Below are positions 8,684 through 16,475 of a stretch of DNA of 64,000 nt, in pieces. The translations under genes were made by a program, and so were the position numbers. Numbering within the stretch: position 1 is the stretch's first letter; the number at the start of each line of letters is the position of its first letter. The notes under the pieces are model-generated. The model was not told where the DNA came from and searched no databases. It saw nothing but the letters and a program-made list of their open reading frames with translations. The stretch comes from Vicinamibacterales bacterium (lineage in GTDB: Bacteria > Acidobacteriota > Vicinamibacteria > Vicinamibacterales > 2-12-FULL-66-21): contig DASXLB010000050.1 of NCBI GenBank assembly GCA_036496585.1, positions 62,001 through 126,000 of the forward strand, read 5' to 3'.

Positions 8684-9898
8684 GTGGCGATTCCAGGGGG
8701 CATGAACGCATTCGTGACGGCGCTGGTCGCCTTGGCCGCGGCGCTCTCCGTCGGGGCGGCCGGCGCGTGGATCGTGGTCCGCCGCAAGCACATCGACAGG
8801 TGGCTGTTCGCATACCTGCGGCAAGTGGCGTGGCCCGCTGCCGCGCCGAGCGGCACGATCGACATCCTGGTCTGCGTGGCGGATCACTACGAACCGGCGT
8901 GGCTCGGCGCCTCGCTGGACGTGCAGCGGCGCCGGGTCGACGAGTGGGTCGAGAAGCTGCCGGCGCTCTGCGACCGCCACCGCGACTCGGACGGTTGCGG
9001 CTATCGCCACAGCTTCTTCTTTCCGGCGGAGGAGTACCAGCCCGACCATCTCGACAAGCTGGCGCACCTCTGCCGGCAGGGCTTCGGCGACGTCGAGGTT
9101 CATCTCCATCACGATCGGGACACTGCGGAGAACCTTCGTCGCTCGCTGCTCCAGTTCACGTCGACGTTGCACGAACGTCACGGGCTGCTTCGAAAAAGCG
9201 ACGAGACCGGACAGATCGAGTACGCGTTCATCCACGGCAACTGGGCGCTCGACAACTCGATGCCCGACGGGTCGGGCTGCGGCGTGAACGACGAGATCAC
9301 CGTGCTTCGCGACACCGGTTGCTATCTCGACATGACCTTCCCGTCGGCCCCGAGTCCGAATCAACCGCCGACGATCAACAGTATCTACTACGCCACCGAT
9401 GATCCGCGGCGGCCGAACTCACACGCCGTCGGAGTGCCGGTCCGCGCCGGCGCCGCGCCGGTCGGCGATCTCATGCTGATCCAGGGACCGCTGACGCTCA
9501 ACTGGCGTTCGCGGGTGAAAGGCATCGCGCCGCGGATCGAAAACGGGGAGCTCACCGGAGACAATCCGCCGACACCGGAGCGGGCCGACCTGTGGATTCG
9601 CCAGGGGATTCACGTCGCCAACCAGCCGAACTGGGTGTTCGTGAAGCTTCACACCCACGGCGCGCAGGAGTCCAATGCGGGCGTAATGTTCGGAGCCGAG
9701 TTCGACCGCACCCTGTCGCATCTGGAGCGCCGCTACAATGACGGTGTCCGCTACCGCCTGCACTATGTGACGGCGCGCGAGATGTACCTGATCGCCAAGG
9801 CGGCCGAGGCGGGTTGCACCGGCAATGCCGGCCGTTTTCGGAACGACATCAGCAGTGCCGCCTCGATCGCGTCCGTAACACCGGTGCTCGTGGGATGA
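8684..9898 (+). CDS. Membrane-anchored NodB-like protein, function unknown
   Basis: A protein of 404 residues with an N-terminal membrane anchor (about 8-30). The body carries several histidine/aspartate clusters: VADHYEPAW, HSFFFPAEEYQPDHLDKL, VEVHLHHDRDT, FIHGNWALDNS and FVKLHTHGAQES. The pattern resembles the glycoside hydrolase/deacetylase superfamily, but the canonical NodB motifs are not in the usual form, so a reaction is not assigned. The GTG at 8684 has GAAGG seven nt upstream; an ATG at 8702 with AGGGGG two nt upstream is the alternative. Its place between the deacetylase and the polymerase suggests a role in polymer modification or trimming. Confidence 0.72.
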   Translation: MAIPGGMNAFVTALVALAAALSVGAAGAWIVVRRKHIDRWLFAYLRQVAWPAAAPSGTIDILVCVADHYEPAWLGASLDVQRRRVDEWVEKLPALCDRHRDSDGCGYRHSFFFPAEEYQPDHLDKLAHLCRQGFGDVEVHLHHDRDTAENLRRSLLQFTSTLHERHGLLRKSDETGQIEYAFIHGNWALDNSMPDGSGCGVNDEITVLRDTGCYLDMTFPSAPSPNQPPTINSIYYATDDPRRPNSHAVGVPVRAGAAPVGDLMLIQGPLTLNWRSRVKGIAPRIENGELTGDNPPTPERADLWIRQGIHVANQPNWVFVKLHTHGAQESNAGVMFGAEFDRTLSHLERRYNDGVRYRLHYVTAREMYLIAKAAEAGCTGNAGRFRNDISSAASIASVTPVLVG

Positions 9899-9902
9899 CG
9901 TC

Positions 9903-11165
9903 GTGGGTATCGCGCTAATACTTATCTATTTCGTCGATCTATACATAAGGCCGCAGGATTGGGTCTCGCTGACCCTCAACTGGCCGATGGACTGGATCGT
10001 CTTCTCGATCCTGCTGTTCTTCGTCCCACTCAAGGTCAGTCGACTGCCGACCGTGCTCAAGTCGCACCTGCTGTGGATGCTGGTGCTTTGGCTGGCGGTG
10101 GTGGCACTGTCGAATCTCGTCCACTTTGACACCGCGACGGCGAGCGATCGGTTTGTCTACTACGCGAAGCTGGTCGTCGTCTTCTTCAGTCTCCTGCTCT
10201 ACCTGGAGACCGATTTCGACGTTCGCGGCGTCGTCTGGCTGCAGATCCTCTTGTCGGCCATTCTGGCGATCCAATGCATGGACCAGGTCCGCACCGGCAT
10301 CGGTTGGGCGGGACAGCCGCTCGGATGGGATGACGGTTTCGGTGGCCGCGCAAAATGGGTCGGCCTCTGGGACGGCATGGGCGTGTTGTCGCTTCTCTTT
10401 GTCGTGGCATTCCCTTTCCTGATTCAGTTTTTTCTGGGCGCTTGGGGCATCGGGTACAAGGCCATCTCGCTCGTCCTGATGGGGATCCTGTTCGAGGGAA
10501 TCGCGCTGACGCAGTCGCGCGGAGGCTACATCGCGCTGGTTATCGTCGTCATCCTCAGCATCATGTTTCGCTTTCGCGCGAAGAAGGCCGTGATACCCCT
10601 GGCGATGGCGGTCGTGTGCCTGATGACCTTTGCTCCGGCGCGAGCGGGAGAACTCGACGATTCAAATGGGAGTAAGTCTGCGTCACACCGCATCGAGCTT
10701 TGGAGCGCGGGGCTGACGATGGTGAAGGAGAATCCCGTCTTCGGCGTGGGAAAATCGCAGTTTTCCCACTATGCCGGGGAGATCGCAGGCCTTCATTTGA
10801 TGGCCCACAACACTTTTATCGAAAATGCAGCTGAAACGGGGTTAGTTGGTCTGTGGGTCTATGTGGGACTGGTGTATCTCGTAGCCAAGGGAGCCCACGA
10901 GGTCTTGAGAAAGGCGGCCTCCCCGCGCCAGGCGTCGATGGCGAGAGCGATGCTCGTCAGCATTTACGGCTATGTCGCCGCGTCGATGTTCGTCAGCACC
11001 GACTTCGACCTGTTTTACGTTCAGTTGGGGGTGGTGGCGGCCTTCTGTCAATCGGCCGGCTGCAGTCCGAAGTTGACGAAGAGAGACGCGGTGCGAATCG
11101 CCGCGATCTGCGTCACCTTTATCGTCACCATGTACGTGTACACGGCGCTCCACTTCGGCGGATGA
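9903..11165 (+). CDS. O-antigen ligase/polymerase family protein, exosortase A-associated (Wzy-type)
   Basis: A polytopic membrane protein of 420 residues with roughly ten to twelve helices. The long periplasmic loop contains SHRIELWSAGLTMVKENPVF, GVGKSQFSHY and AHNTFIENAAETG, the hallmarks of the Wzy/WaaL superfamily; TQSRGGYIAL precedes it. The N-terminus (YFVDLYIRPQDW) resembles the XrtA-associated subgroup. It either polymerises lipid-linked repeats or transfers glycans to PEP-CTERM proteins; sequence alone does not separate these. The GTG start at 9903 follows the previous stop by four nt and the gene ends in an ATGA overlap with the GT4 gene. Confidence 0.9.
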   Translation: MGIALILIYFVDLYIRPQDWVSLTLNWPMDWIVFSILLFFVPLKVSRLPTVLKSHLLWMLVLWLAVVALSNLVHFDTATASDRFVYYAKLVVVFFSLLLYLETDFDVRGVVWLQILLSAILAIQCMDQVRTGIGWAGQPLGWDDGFGGRAKWVGLWDGMGVLSLLFVVAFPFLIQFFLGAWGIGYKAISLVLMGILFEGIALTQSRGGYIALVIVVILSIMFRFRAKKAVIPLAMAVVCLMTFAPARAGELDDSNGSKSASHRIELWSAGLTMVKENPVFGVGKSQFSHYAGEIAGLHLMAHNTFIENAAETGLVGLWVYVGLVYLVAKGAHEVLRKAASPRQASMARAMLVSIYGYVAASMFVSTDFDLFYVQLGVVAAFCQSAGCSPKLTKRDAVRIAAICVTFIVTMYVYTALHFGG

Positions 11166-12259
11166 TACCCTCGCGCTCCGTCGCCGTGGTCTGCCATTTT
11201 CCGCCGCCGCCAGGTGGCATGCCCGCCCAAGCCGTTGCTCTTTGCGAGGGCCTTGCGTCGGAGGGATGGCGCGTCGTTCGCATCCGCACCAACCTCGGCG
11301 AGAATCGCGCTGCCCAATGGCTTGACGGCATACGGGGTATTCGCACGATCGTGCGGGCCCCGGTGTTCGTGTGGCGGCTCACTGCGAACATGCTTCGGGT
11401 CCGCATCGTGCACATCTTGACGGGGTCGTGGCTGTCGTTTTTCCTCTTTGCGCTGCCGGCAATCTGCCTGGGTCGCGCCGCGCGGCGGAAAGTGGTGCTG
11501 CACTACCACGGTGGCGATGCGGAGAGGTTCTTCGAGGCCTGGCCAAACGTCGTGCGCTACGCGCTGCGTCGCTGCGACGATGTCGTGATTCCTTCGGGGC
11601 ATCTTCAGCCGGCGTTCGCGGCGGCTGGAGCAGGGGCGATCGCCATTCCCAACATCTGTGCGACCAGCCGCTTTGCCTACGATGTGGATCGCCCTCTCTC
11701 GCGCACCTGCATCGTCGCGCGCCACCTCGAACCGATATACAACGTCGAGACCGTGATTCGCGCGTTCGCGCTCATCAAGGTCAAACACCCTGACGCGATG
11801 CTGGCGATCGCCGGCGGCGGCTCGGAAGAACAACGGCTACGCGAGCTGGCCGTAGCACTTGGTCTCGACGCCGCGGTGCGTTTCTACGGCTATATCCCCA
11901 ACGAGCGCATGCCTGCACTCTACGGCGAATGCGGTGTGTTCCTCAACGCCTCCCGCGTTGACAACGCCCCCGTCGCCATTCTGGAGGCGTTTGCGGCCGG
12001 GAATCCGGTCGTCAGCTCGAATGTGGGAGGAATTCCGCACATGGTGGTCGATGGGGTCACCGGGTTTCTGATGTCGCCGGACGACCATCGCACGATGGCC
12101 GACCGCACATGCCAGTTGCTCGAAGACGCAGGCCTTGCGCGTGGCGTCCGTGCCATGGCGCGACAGGCGGCAGCGGCCCATGAGTGGCCGTCCGTTTACC
12201 GCCAGCTGATGGACCTGCCCAGCTACGCGTCAGCGCTCGCGCGCCCGCTCAACGGTTGA
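11162..12259 (+). CDS. Glycosyltransferase family 4
   Basis: A 365-residue GT-B fold enzyme. The N-terminal domain begins SVAVVCHFPPPPGGMPAQ. The C-terminal Glycos_transf_1 domain has IVARHLEPIYNVETVIRAF, AIAGGGSEEQRL and the donor-binding stretch AILEAFAAGNPVVSSNVGGI. The ATG at 11162 overlaps the polymerase stop codon; the longer open frame upstream lies inside the polymerase gene and is rejected. It probably adds a sugar to the lipid-linked repeat. It is the last gene of the (+) operon, and its 3' end overlaps the convergent CapK-like gene by 11 nt. Confidence 0.92.
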   Translation: MIPSRSVAVVCHFPPPPGGMPAQAVALCEGLASEGWRVVRIRTNLGENRAAQWLDGIRGIRTIVRAPVFVWRLTANMLRVRIVHILTGSWLSFFLFALPAICLGRAARRKVVLHYHGGDAERFFEAWPNVVRYALRRCDDVVIPSGHLQPAFAAAGAGAIAIPNICATSRFAYDVDRPLSRTCIVARHLEPIYNVETVIRAFALIKVKHPDAMLAIAGGGSEEQRLRELAVALGLDAAVRFYGYIPNERMPALYGECGVFLNASRVDNAPVAILEAFAAGNPVVSSNVGGIPHMVVDGVTGFLMSPDDHRTMADRTCQLLEDAGLARGVRAMARQAAAAHEWPSVYRQLMDLPSYASALARPLNG

Positions 12260-13619
12260 CGACGTTCGATACGAAGAAGCGAAACTTTCCGCTTGGGTCC
12301 GGAGGGATGTCGTCGACGACCTTGACGTCGACGCTGCATTCGTCGCCAAACGCCTGCTGAAACACGCCCCGGATCTTGGGGGCGACGTCGGGCTCGAACG
12401 CACTGCCAGGGACGATCAGCAGATCGAAAGCATTGGCGGTCTGCTGAATCGCCCTGAACTTCGTGACCGCTGGCCTGGTGATGGTCGCGAAGTCGCGCAT
12501 GATGTAGTCGAAAACTTCCGAATGCAGCACCCTGCCGGAGGGCGTGGTGATGATGTCCGAAACCCGGCCTTTCACGGACAGAATGACTGGCAATGGCCGC
12601 CCGCAGGCGCAAGGCTCGTCGGTGACGTGAATGACGTCCCCGAGGGCGTAGCGCAGGAACGGCATCGAACGTCGATGGAGGTGAGTGACGTACGCCTGTC
12701 CGCAGCGCCCTCGATCGACACTGTGGAAGGGCGGCCCCACTTCGACCAGGTACGTATGAGCGCCAATGTGCAGCTTCTGCTCGCGACACTCGAAGGCGAG
12801 ATCGCCGAGCTCGGCGCAGCCGTACTCGTCGGCGACTGGCGCACCAAGGCCTTCCGCCAGCGTTTGCCGCTGGGATGGGAACAGCATCTCGGTGGTGCAG
12901 ACGACCACTTTGAGGTTCAGGTCGGCCACCGGCAGGCGTTCCTGAAGCGCAAAGCGAGCGAAGGTGACCAGAGCCGAGGTATAGCCATAGAGATACTCAA
13001 TCCGTCGCGTCACCAACTGTTGCCAGAACCGCCGCATGGCCGCCGGCGACAGATCCGCCACGTTCAGGAACGTGTTGCAGTTGTTCAGCGCGAAGCCGAG
13101 GCGCTTGGTCGCCACTCCGCGGCGACTCGCCAGTGGCGCAAGCCAAACCACCGCGCCGCGACTTCCAGGGGAAATTCCCCACCACTCCATGTAGCGCCAT
13201 TTGACCGCGCGACGCCAGCCATTCTCCGACTGCTCTTCATAGACGATGAGCGGCGTGCCCGTTGACCCGCTGGTAGGAAACTGTTTCAGGCGGCCGGTGA
13301 ACTCGCGCGAAATCAGATCGGTACGGTGGCTGCGCACCTGATCCTTGGTGAGCGGTGGCAGTTGGCTCAAATCCGGCGTCGTCAATCGGGTGGCCCGGTC
13401 GTAACCCGTGTCGACGAAGAGCCGCTGATAGTACGGAACGTTGTCGGCGCAGTAGCTTAGGAGGGCGTTCAGTTTCTCTGTCTGAAATTGCGCCAAGCCC
13501 TGCGCAGACAGCTGTTCCAAGGCACGGACTTGCTCGAGGGCGGCGAAGGTGTCGCGGCCCTGAATGCGGTCGACGAGAGGGTAGACGAGATGCTCAAATA
13601 CAGCAGCGCGAGAAATCAT
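12249..13619 (-). CDS. CapK/phenylacetate-CoA-ligase-like adenylate-forming enzyme
   Basis: About 456 residues. The P-loop-like FPTSGSTGTPLIVYEEQ, LYGYTSALVTFARF, VADEYGCAELGDLAFEC and the C-terminal SVKGRVSDIITTPSGRVLHS belong to the ANL superfamily in the PaaK/CapK branch. Four cysteine/histidine positions around CRE...CACG are seen in CapK-type proteins. CapK homologues occur in capsule and EPS loci, where they are thought to activate a carboxylic acid for transfer to a polysaccharide or carrier; the substrate is unknown. The ATG at 13619 is preferred to a TTG at 13640. The gene runs convergent to the EPS operon. Confidence 0.85.
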   Translation of the reverse strand: MISRAAVFEHLVYPLVDRIQGRDTFAALEQVRALEQLSAQGLAQFQTEKLNALLSYCADNVPYYQRLFVDTGYDRATRLTTPDLSQLPPLTKDQVRSHRTDLISREFTGRLKQFPTSGSTGTPLIVYEEQSENGWRRAVKWRYMEWWGISPGSRGAVVWLAPLASRRGVATKRLGFALNNCNTFLNVADLSPAAMRRFWQQLVTRRIEYLYGYTSALVTFARFALQERLPVADLNLKVVVCTTEMLFPSQRQTLAEGLGAPVADEYGCAELGDLAFECREQKLHIGAHTYLVEVGPPFHSVDRGRCGQAYVTHLHRRSMPFLRYALGDVIHVTDEPCACGRPLPVILSVKGRVSDIITTPSGRVLHSEVFDYIMRDFATITRPAVTKFRAIQQTANAFDLLIVPGSAFEPDVAPKIRGVFQQAFGDECSVDVKVVDDIPPDPSGKFRFFVSNVVNR

Positions 13620-13686
13620 CGGGTTCGGTGCTCGAGCCAACGGCGCTGGGAGCGTCCGGCCGATGCTCTCGAATGCGGACCGGAGC

Positions 13687-14307
13687 TCAGGCCCTGGAGC
13701 GGCGACGATAGCCGCGCACGAGGAAACTCGCGCCAGTCGCCATCAGCAGAAGAGTTGAAGGCTCTGGTACCGTTGGCAAACTCACCGACTCCTCGAAGAG
13801 TGGTGAACCCGTGTAAGGCTGACCCCCGACAGGATCTCCGTAGTAGCCAGCGACGACGGCCCAACTGACCTGCTCCGGCAGCTGCATCGAGGTGAGATGG
13901 ACGCGAAACCCGTCGAGCAACTGTTGGTCGGGGAGCGCCGTGGCGCCAGGCGGATAGCTCTCCGCACGCCATGCGACATTGTATTGAAGGGAGGAGCCGC
14001 CCAGGTCTGCGAAATTGAAATAGTCCAACTCCGGTGACGTGCACCCTGGACCGTGGCACAGCATCCCCGGATCGTTGAACCACGGATTCGGCGTCCCCAC
14101 CACCGTCTCTGACGAAGGGAGTACCAAGCCAAAGAAATTCAGCCGCATGCCGCCGCCGACGTCGTTGGTCAGCAAGAAGTCCAGAGTCCAGTCTCCTGCC
14201 GTTCCGCTCGTGGTGACGGCGACGATGGGTCCCGCCGCTGCCGAACCCGTCATCCAAAGAGAGAGAACCGCGCTGAAGACGCCAATCCGCCATGGGCCCG
14301 TGCGCAT
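13687..14307 (-). CDS. PEP-CTERM sorting-domain protein
   Basis: A 206-residue secreted protein. A signal peptide (RIGVFSAVLSLWMTGSAAAG) is followed by a beta-rich body with few charges and a C-terminal PEP-CTERM signal: VPEPSTLLLMATGASFL followed by VRGYRRRSRA. Exosortase cuts such signals and passes the protein to the envelope or EPS. The ATG at 14307 has AGAGAGG about nine nt upstream; the longer open frame up to 14352 would add an N-terminus before the signal peptide and is not used. The body contains a PLFEESVSLPT stretch just ahead of the signal. The body matches no enzyme family I recognise. It is one of two clear XrtA substrates in the window (the other is 57208..58017). Confidence 0.88.
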   Translation of the reverse strand: MRTGPWRIGVFSAVLSLWMTGSAAAGPIVAVTTSGTAGDWTLDFLLTNDVGGGMRLNFFGLVLPSSETVVGTPNPWFNDPGMLCHGPGCTSPELDYFNFADLGGSSLQYNVAWRAESYPPGATALPDQQLLDGFRVHLTSMQLPEQVSWAVVAGYYGDPVGGQPYTGSPLFEESVSLPTVPEPSTLLLMATGASFLVRGYRRRSRA

Positions 14308-14351
14308 GCTGAACAACCTCTCTGTCTGCGTTGCGTGCTCGATGTAGCACA

Positions 14352-14369
14352 CTGCAGAATGCAGACCGA
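14352..14369 (-). promoter_or_regulatory. Weak sigma-54-like promoter upstream of the PEP-CTERM gene
   Basis: On the minus strand the sequence CGGTCTGCATTCTGCA has GG and GC at the exact 10-nt spacing of sigma-54 -24/-12 elements, but only 5 of the 9 core bases fit TGGCA-N6-TTGC. The start would lie near 14342, about 35 nt before the ATG. Listed because the sister PEP-CTERM gene has a full match. Confidence 0.3.
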
Positions 14370-14534
14370 GGCAGACCCGCTAAATCCTTGAGTAATTTGG
14401 AAAACGGGTAGCATCGACACGCGATTCGAGCGTGTGTTTCGGAGAGAAAAGTCGCCGTATTGGACACCATTTTGGAGCCCTCCGGTGACCTCTTCGTCCG
14501 GCCTCTAAGTGGGGACTCTAGGCGTGGAAGCCTG

Positions 14535-14566
14535 GGGCGAATGTCGTACATGGACGGCATTCGCCC
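14535..14566 (-). terminator. Hairpin downstream of the beta-helix gene
   Basis: GGGCGAATG (14535..14543) pairs perfectly with CATTCGCCC (14558..14566) across a 14-nt loop, about 56 nt beyond the stop codon of the minus-strand beta-helix gene. No T-run follows, so it may act as an mRNA-end structure rather than an intrinsic terminator. Confidence 0.35.
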
Positions 14567-14621
14567 TGGCACGCGCCTCAGGCTCGCGTTCCGTGGTGCT
14601 GCGTCGACAGGCGAGTTACGG

Positions 14622-16229
14622 CTATCGGATGATGCGGATGTTGCTGGGCGCAGCCGGCGCGGTCGATCCTGGGCCGCCACCGAACTGTGTCGGTGTCGGG
14701 TTGCCCAGATATGACCACACGTAGTTGGTGAAGCTGCTGTTCGCGCAGAAGCCTCTCGTAATGCTCACGTCGCTGCAGAGCTCTTTCTTGATGCGCGCGT
14801 CGTTCGGCCAAGGCCACAACGCCGTGGAGGTCAGCGAATTGTACCCAGCATCGCCGTAAAACGCGCCGTCGTTGCCGTAGCGCGTGACGATGTTGGCGCC
14901 ATAATCCTCGCCGTTGAGTCCCGTGCCGGACAACGCAGAACCGGATTCAATCCGGGTGATGTACTTTTGCGAGGCTGTCGCGCCATCCGACGTCGGCGTG
15001 GAAGTCTTGCATCCCGAACTGCAGGACTTGTCCGAGTAGGACGGAGACCAGGTGCCAGCCAAATCTACATAGGAGGGAGTGTAGACGCTCGACGTCACTC
15101 CGATACCGCCAGATCCACTCGAGTGCTGAACGAGTGCGTTGGCGAGCACGCCACCGCTGGCAAGGCCCGAGGCGAGATAGAGACCGGCAGTCGGATTGCT
15201 CCGCACGCCACACGTCACGTGCTGGAGGTCGACTTGTCCGGATTTGTAGAGCGCCATGCACCAGCCGCCGACGTCCCAGGCGACGACGTTGCGGAAAGTC
15301 GAACCAGGCGTCAGTTCCGTTGTATCCGGATCCATCGTGAATCCGGCATCCTCGGAGTGCAAGGACATGACGCCCAGCCACTCGTTCTGCCCGTGAAGGC
15401 CGCCGGCGAAATTGCCATGCTGCGCCTGCGCGAAGTCCGCGTACGACGTGCCGCCGCCCAGGACGCGATCGACGACCATGACATTCTGCATACTGGTGTT
15501 GGCGCTGGCGTAGACGGTAATGCCGATGTTCGGATTGCCGCTGCCCGTGCAGCCAGAGGAATTGCAACCATCGCCCCGCACGATGACTCGGCGCCATACG
15601 TTGTAGCGTCCGCCGAAGTTCACCGCGATCCCGCGGGACTGTCCAGCAATCCAGGTGTCTTCCACCAGCAGGTGGTCCGTGGAGGGCCAGCTGTCATCAC
15701 TGATGCCCAGCCCCAGACCCAACGCATCGGCATTGGCAGTCGTGTAGAATCCGCTGTTCTTGATGTAAATGTAGCTGGCGTTCCTCACCAAGCCGGTCAG
15801 GTCGCCGCTGCGCCAGGAAATGCCTTGGAGTTTGATGAACTGCTGGCGGCCGCTGCTTCGACCGATGTAGAGGGGCACCGTGATGAGAACGTTCCCCTCG
15901 TTCTTGGCTCGAACGACCGTCATCGCGGTCTTCGATGCGCCGCTCGGCGCCTGGCCGGAATTTGGATAGTTAGACGTGTCGTAGTTGTATCCGCCGGTGC
16001 CCGCCGCAACTGAGTAGGTGCCGTCTAGAAGTACTAGTTCGTCGCTAGCTTTCATGGCGCCGAACGCCTTCGCAAAGGTCTTCCAGGGTGCAGCCTCCGT
16101 CAAACCCGAGGCTGAATTGTTCCCACTCGGGGACAGATAGTAGGTCGTGGCAAAGGCAGGAGCACCGGTCGCGACGAGACTGGCCGTCACAAGCGCCACG
16201 CGAAGGCATCCCCACACGAATCTCGACAT
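14622..16229 (-). CDS. Secreted right-handed beta-helix protein
   Basis: A 535-residue exported protein: signal peptide ending APAFA, then TTYYLSPSGNNSASGLTEAAPWKTFAKA, the DUF1565-like opening of pectate-lyase-type parallel beta-helices. Repeating short turns follow (YIYIKNSGFYT, LLVEDTWIAGQS, NVWRRVIVRGDG, MQNVMVVDRVLGG). Paired cysteines occur at CNSSGC and CSSGC. Such proteins bind or cleave polysaccharides; no catalytic set can be fixed. The C-terminus stops at APAAPSNIRIIR, which looks like the first strand of an Fn3 domain cut short. The ATG at 16229 has GAGG eight nt upstream; a TTG at 16232 is the alternative. A sigma-54-like site lies just upstream. Confidence 0.82.
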   Translation of the reverse strand: MSRFVWGCLRVALVTASLVATGAPAFATTYYLSPSGNNSASGLTEAAPWKTFAKAFGAMKASDELVLLDGTYSVAAGTGGYNYDTSNYPNSGQAPSGASKTAMTVVRAKNEGNVLITVPLYIGRSSGRQQFIKLQGISWRSGDLTGLVRNASYIYIKNSGFYTTANADALGLGLGISDDSWPSTDHLLVEDTWIAGQSRGIAVNFGGRYNVWRRVIVRGDGCNSSGCTGSGNPNIGITVYASANTSMQNVMVVDRVLGGGTSYADFAQAQHGNFAGGLHGQNEWLGVMSLHSEDAGFTMDPDTTELTPGSTFRNVVAWDVGGWCMALYKSGQVDLQHVTCGVRSNPTAGLYLASGLASGGVLANALVQHSSGSGGIGVTSSVYTPSYVDLAGTWSPSYSDKSCSSGCKTSTPTSDGATASQKYITRIESGSALSGTGLNGEDYGANIVTRYGNDGAFYGDAGYNSLTSTALWPWPNDARIKKELCSDVSITRGFCANSSFTNYVWSYLGNPTPTQFGGGPGSTAPAAPSNIRIIR

Positions 16230-16252
16230 CAATTCAACCTCGATTTCGAGTC

Positions 16253-16269
16253 AGCAAGACCCATGCCGC
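16253..16269 (-). promoter_or_regulatory. Sigma-54-like promoter of the beta-helix gene
   Basis: The minus strand reads CGGCATGGGTCTTGCT, 8 of 9 matches to TGGCA-N6-TTGC with correct spacing. The predicted start (about 16242) leaves only 13 nt to the ATG with the GAGG ribosome site inside it, which is short and lowers confidence. Confidence 0.5.
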
Positions 16270-16475
16270 CGAAACTGACGACACCGGCGGCGCGATCTAT
16301 CAATGCGGACGGGACGAAGCACGGCAAGCGTCGCTACGAAATTGTAAGCCAAAAAACAGTTTTTTGCCGAGCCCTACCCGATCCATCCGATGCTTCCCGC
16401 GCCTGCCCGTAGCGGCTCGACCAATGCGTCGAGCCGGGCCGACAGCCGAATTCGCCGACTTTTTACACGGTGCTC

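Larger units (their letters stand above)
14308..14621. other. Intergenic region between PEP-CTERM and beta-helix genes
   Basis: These 314 bases carry the leader of the PEP-CTERM gene with a weak sigma-54-like element (14352..14369) and, near the beta-helix stop codon, a 9-bp hairpin (14535..14566). I see no credible gene. Confidence 0.6.

Noticed and set aside
10853..11161. Upstream open extension of the GT4 gene at 11162
   Set aside because: It lies in a shifted frame inside the polymerase gene; the ATG at 11162 with ATGA overlap is a better start.
13616..14680. Long minus-strand open frame across the PEP-CTERM gene
   Set aside because: It is an out-of-frame read; the overlapping frame has a signal peptide and a PEP-CTERM end.
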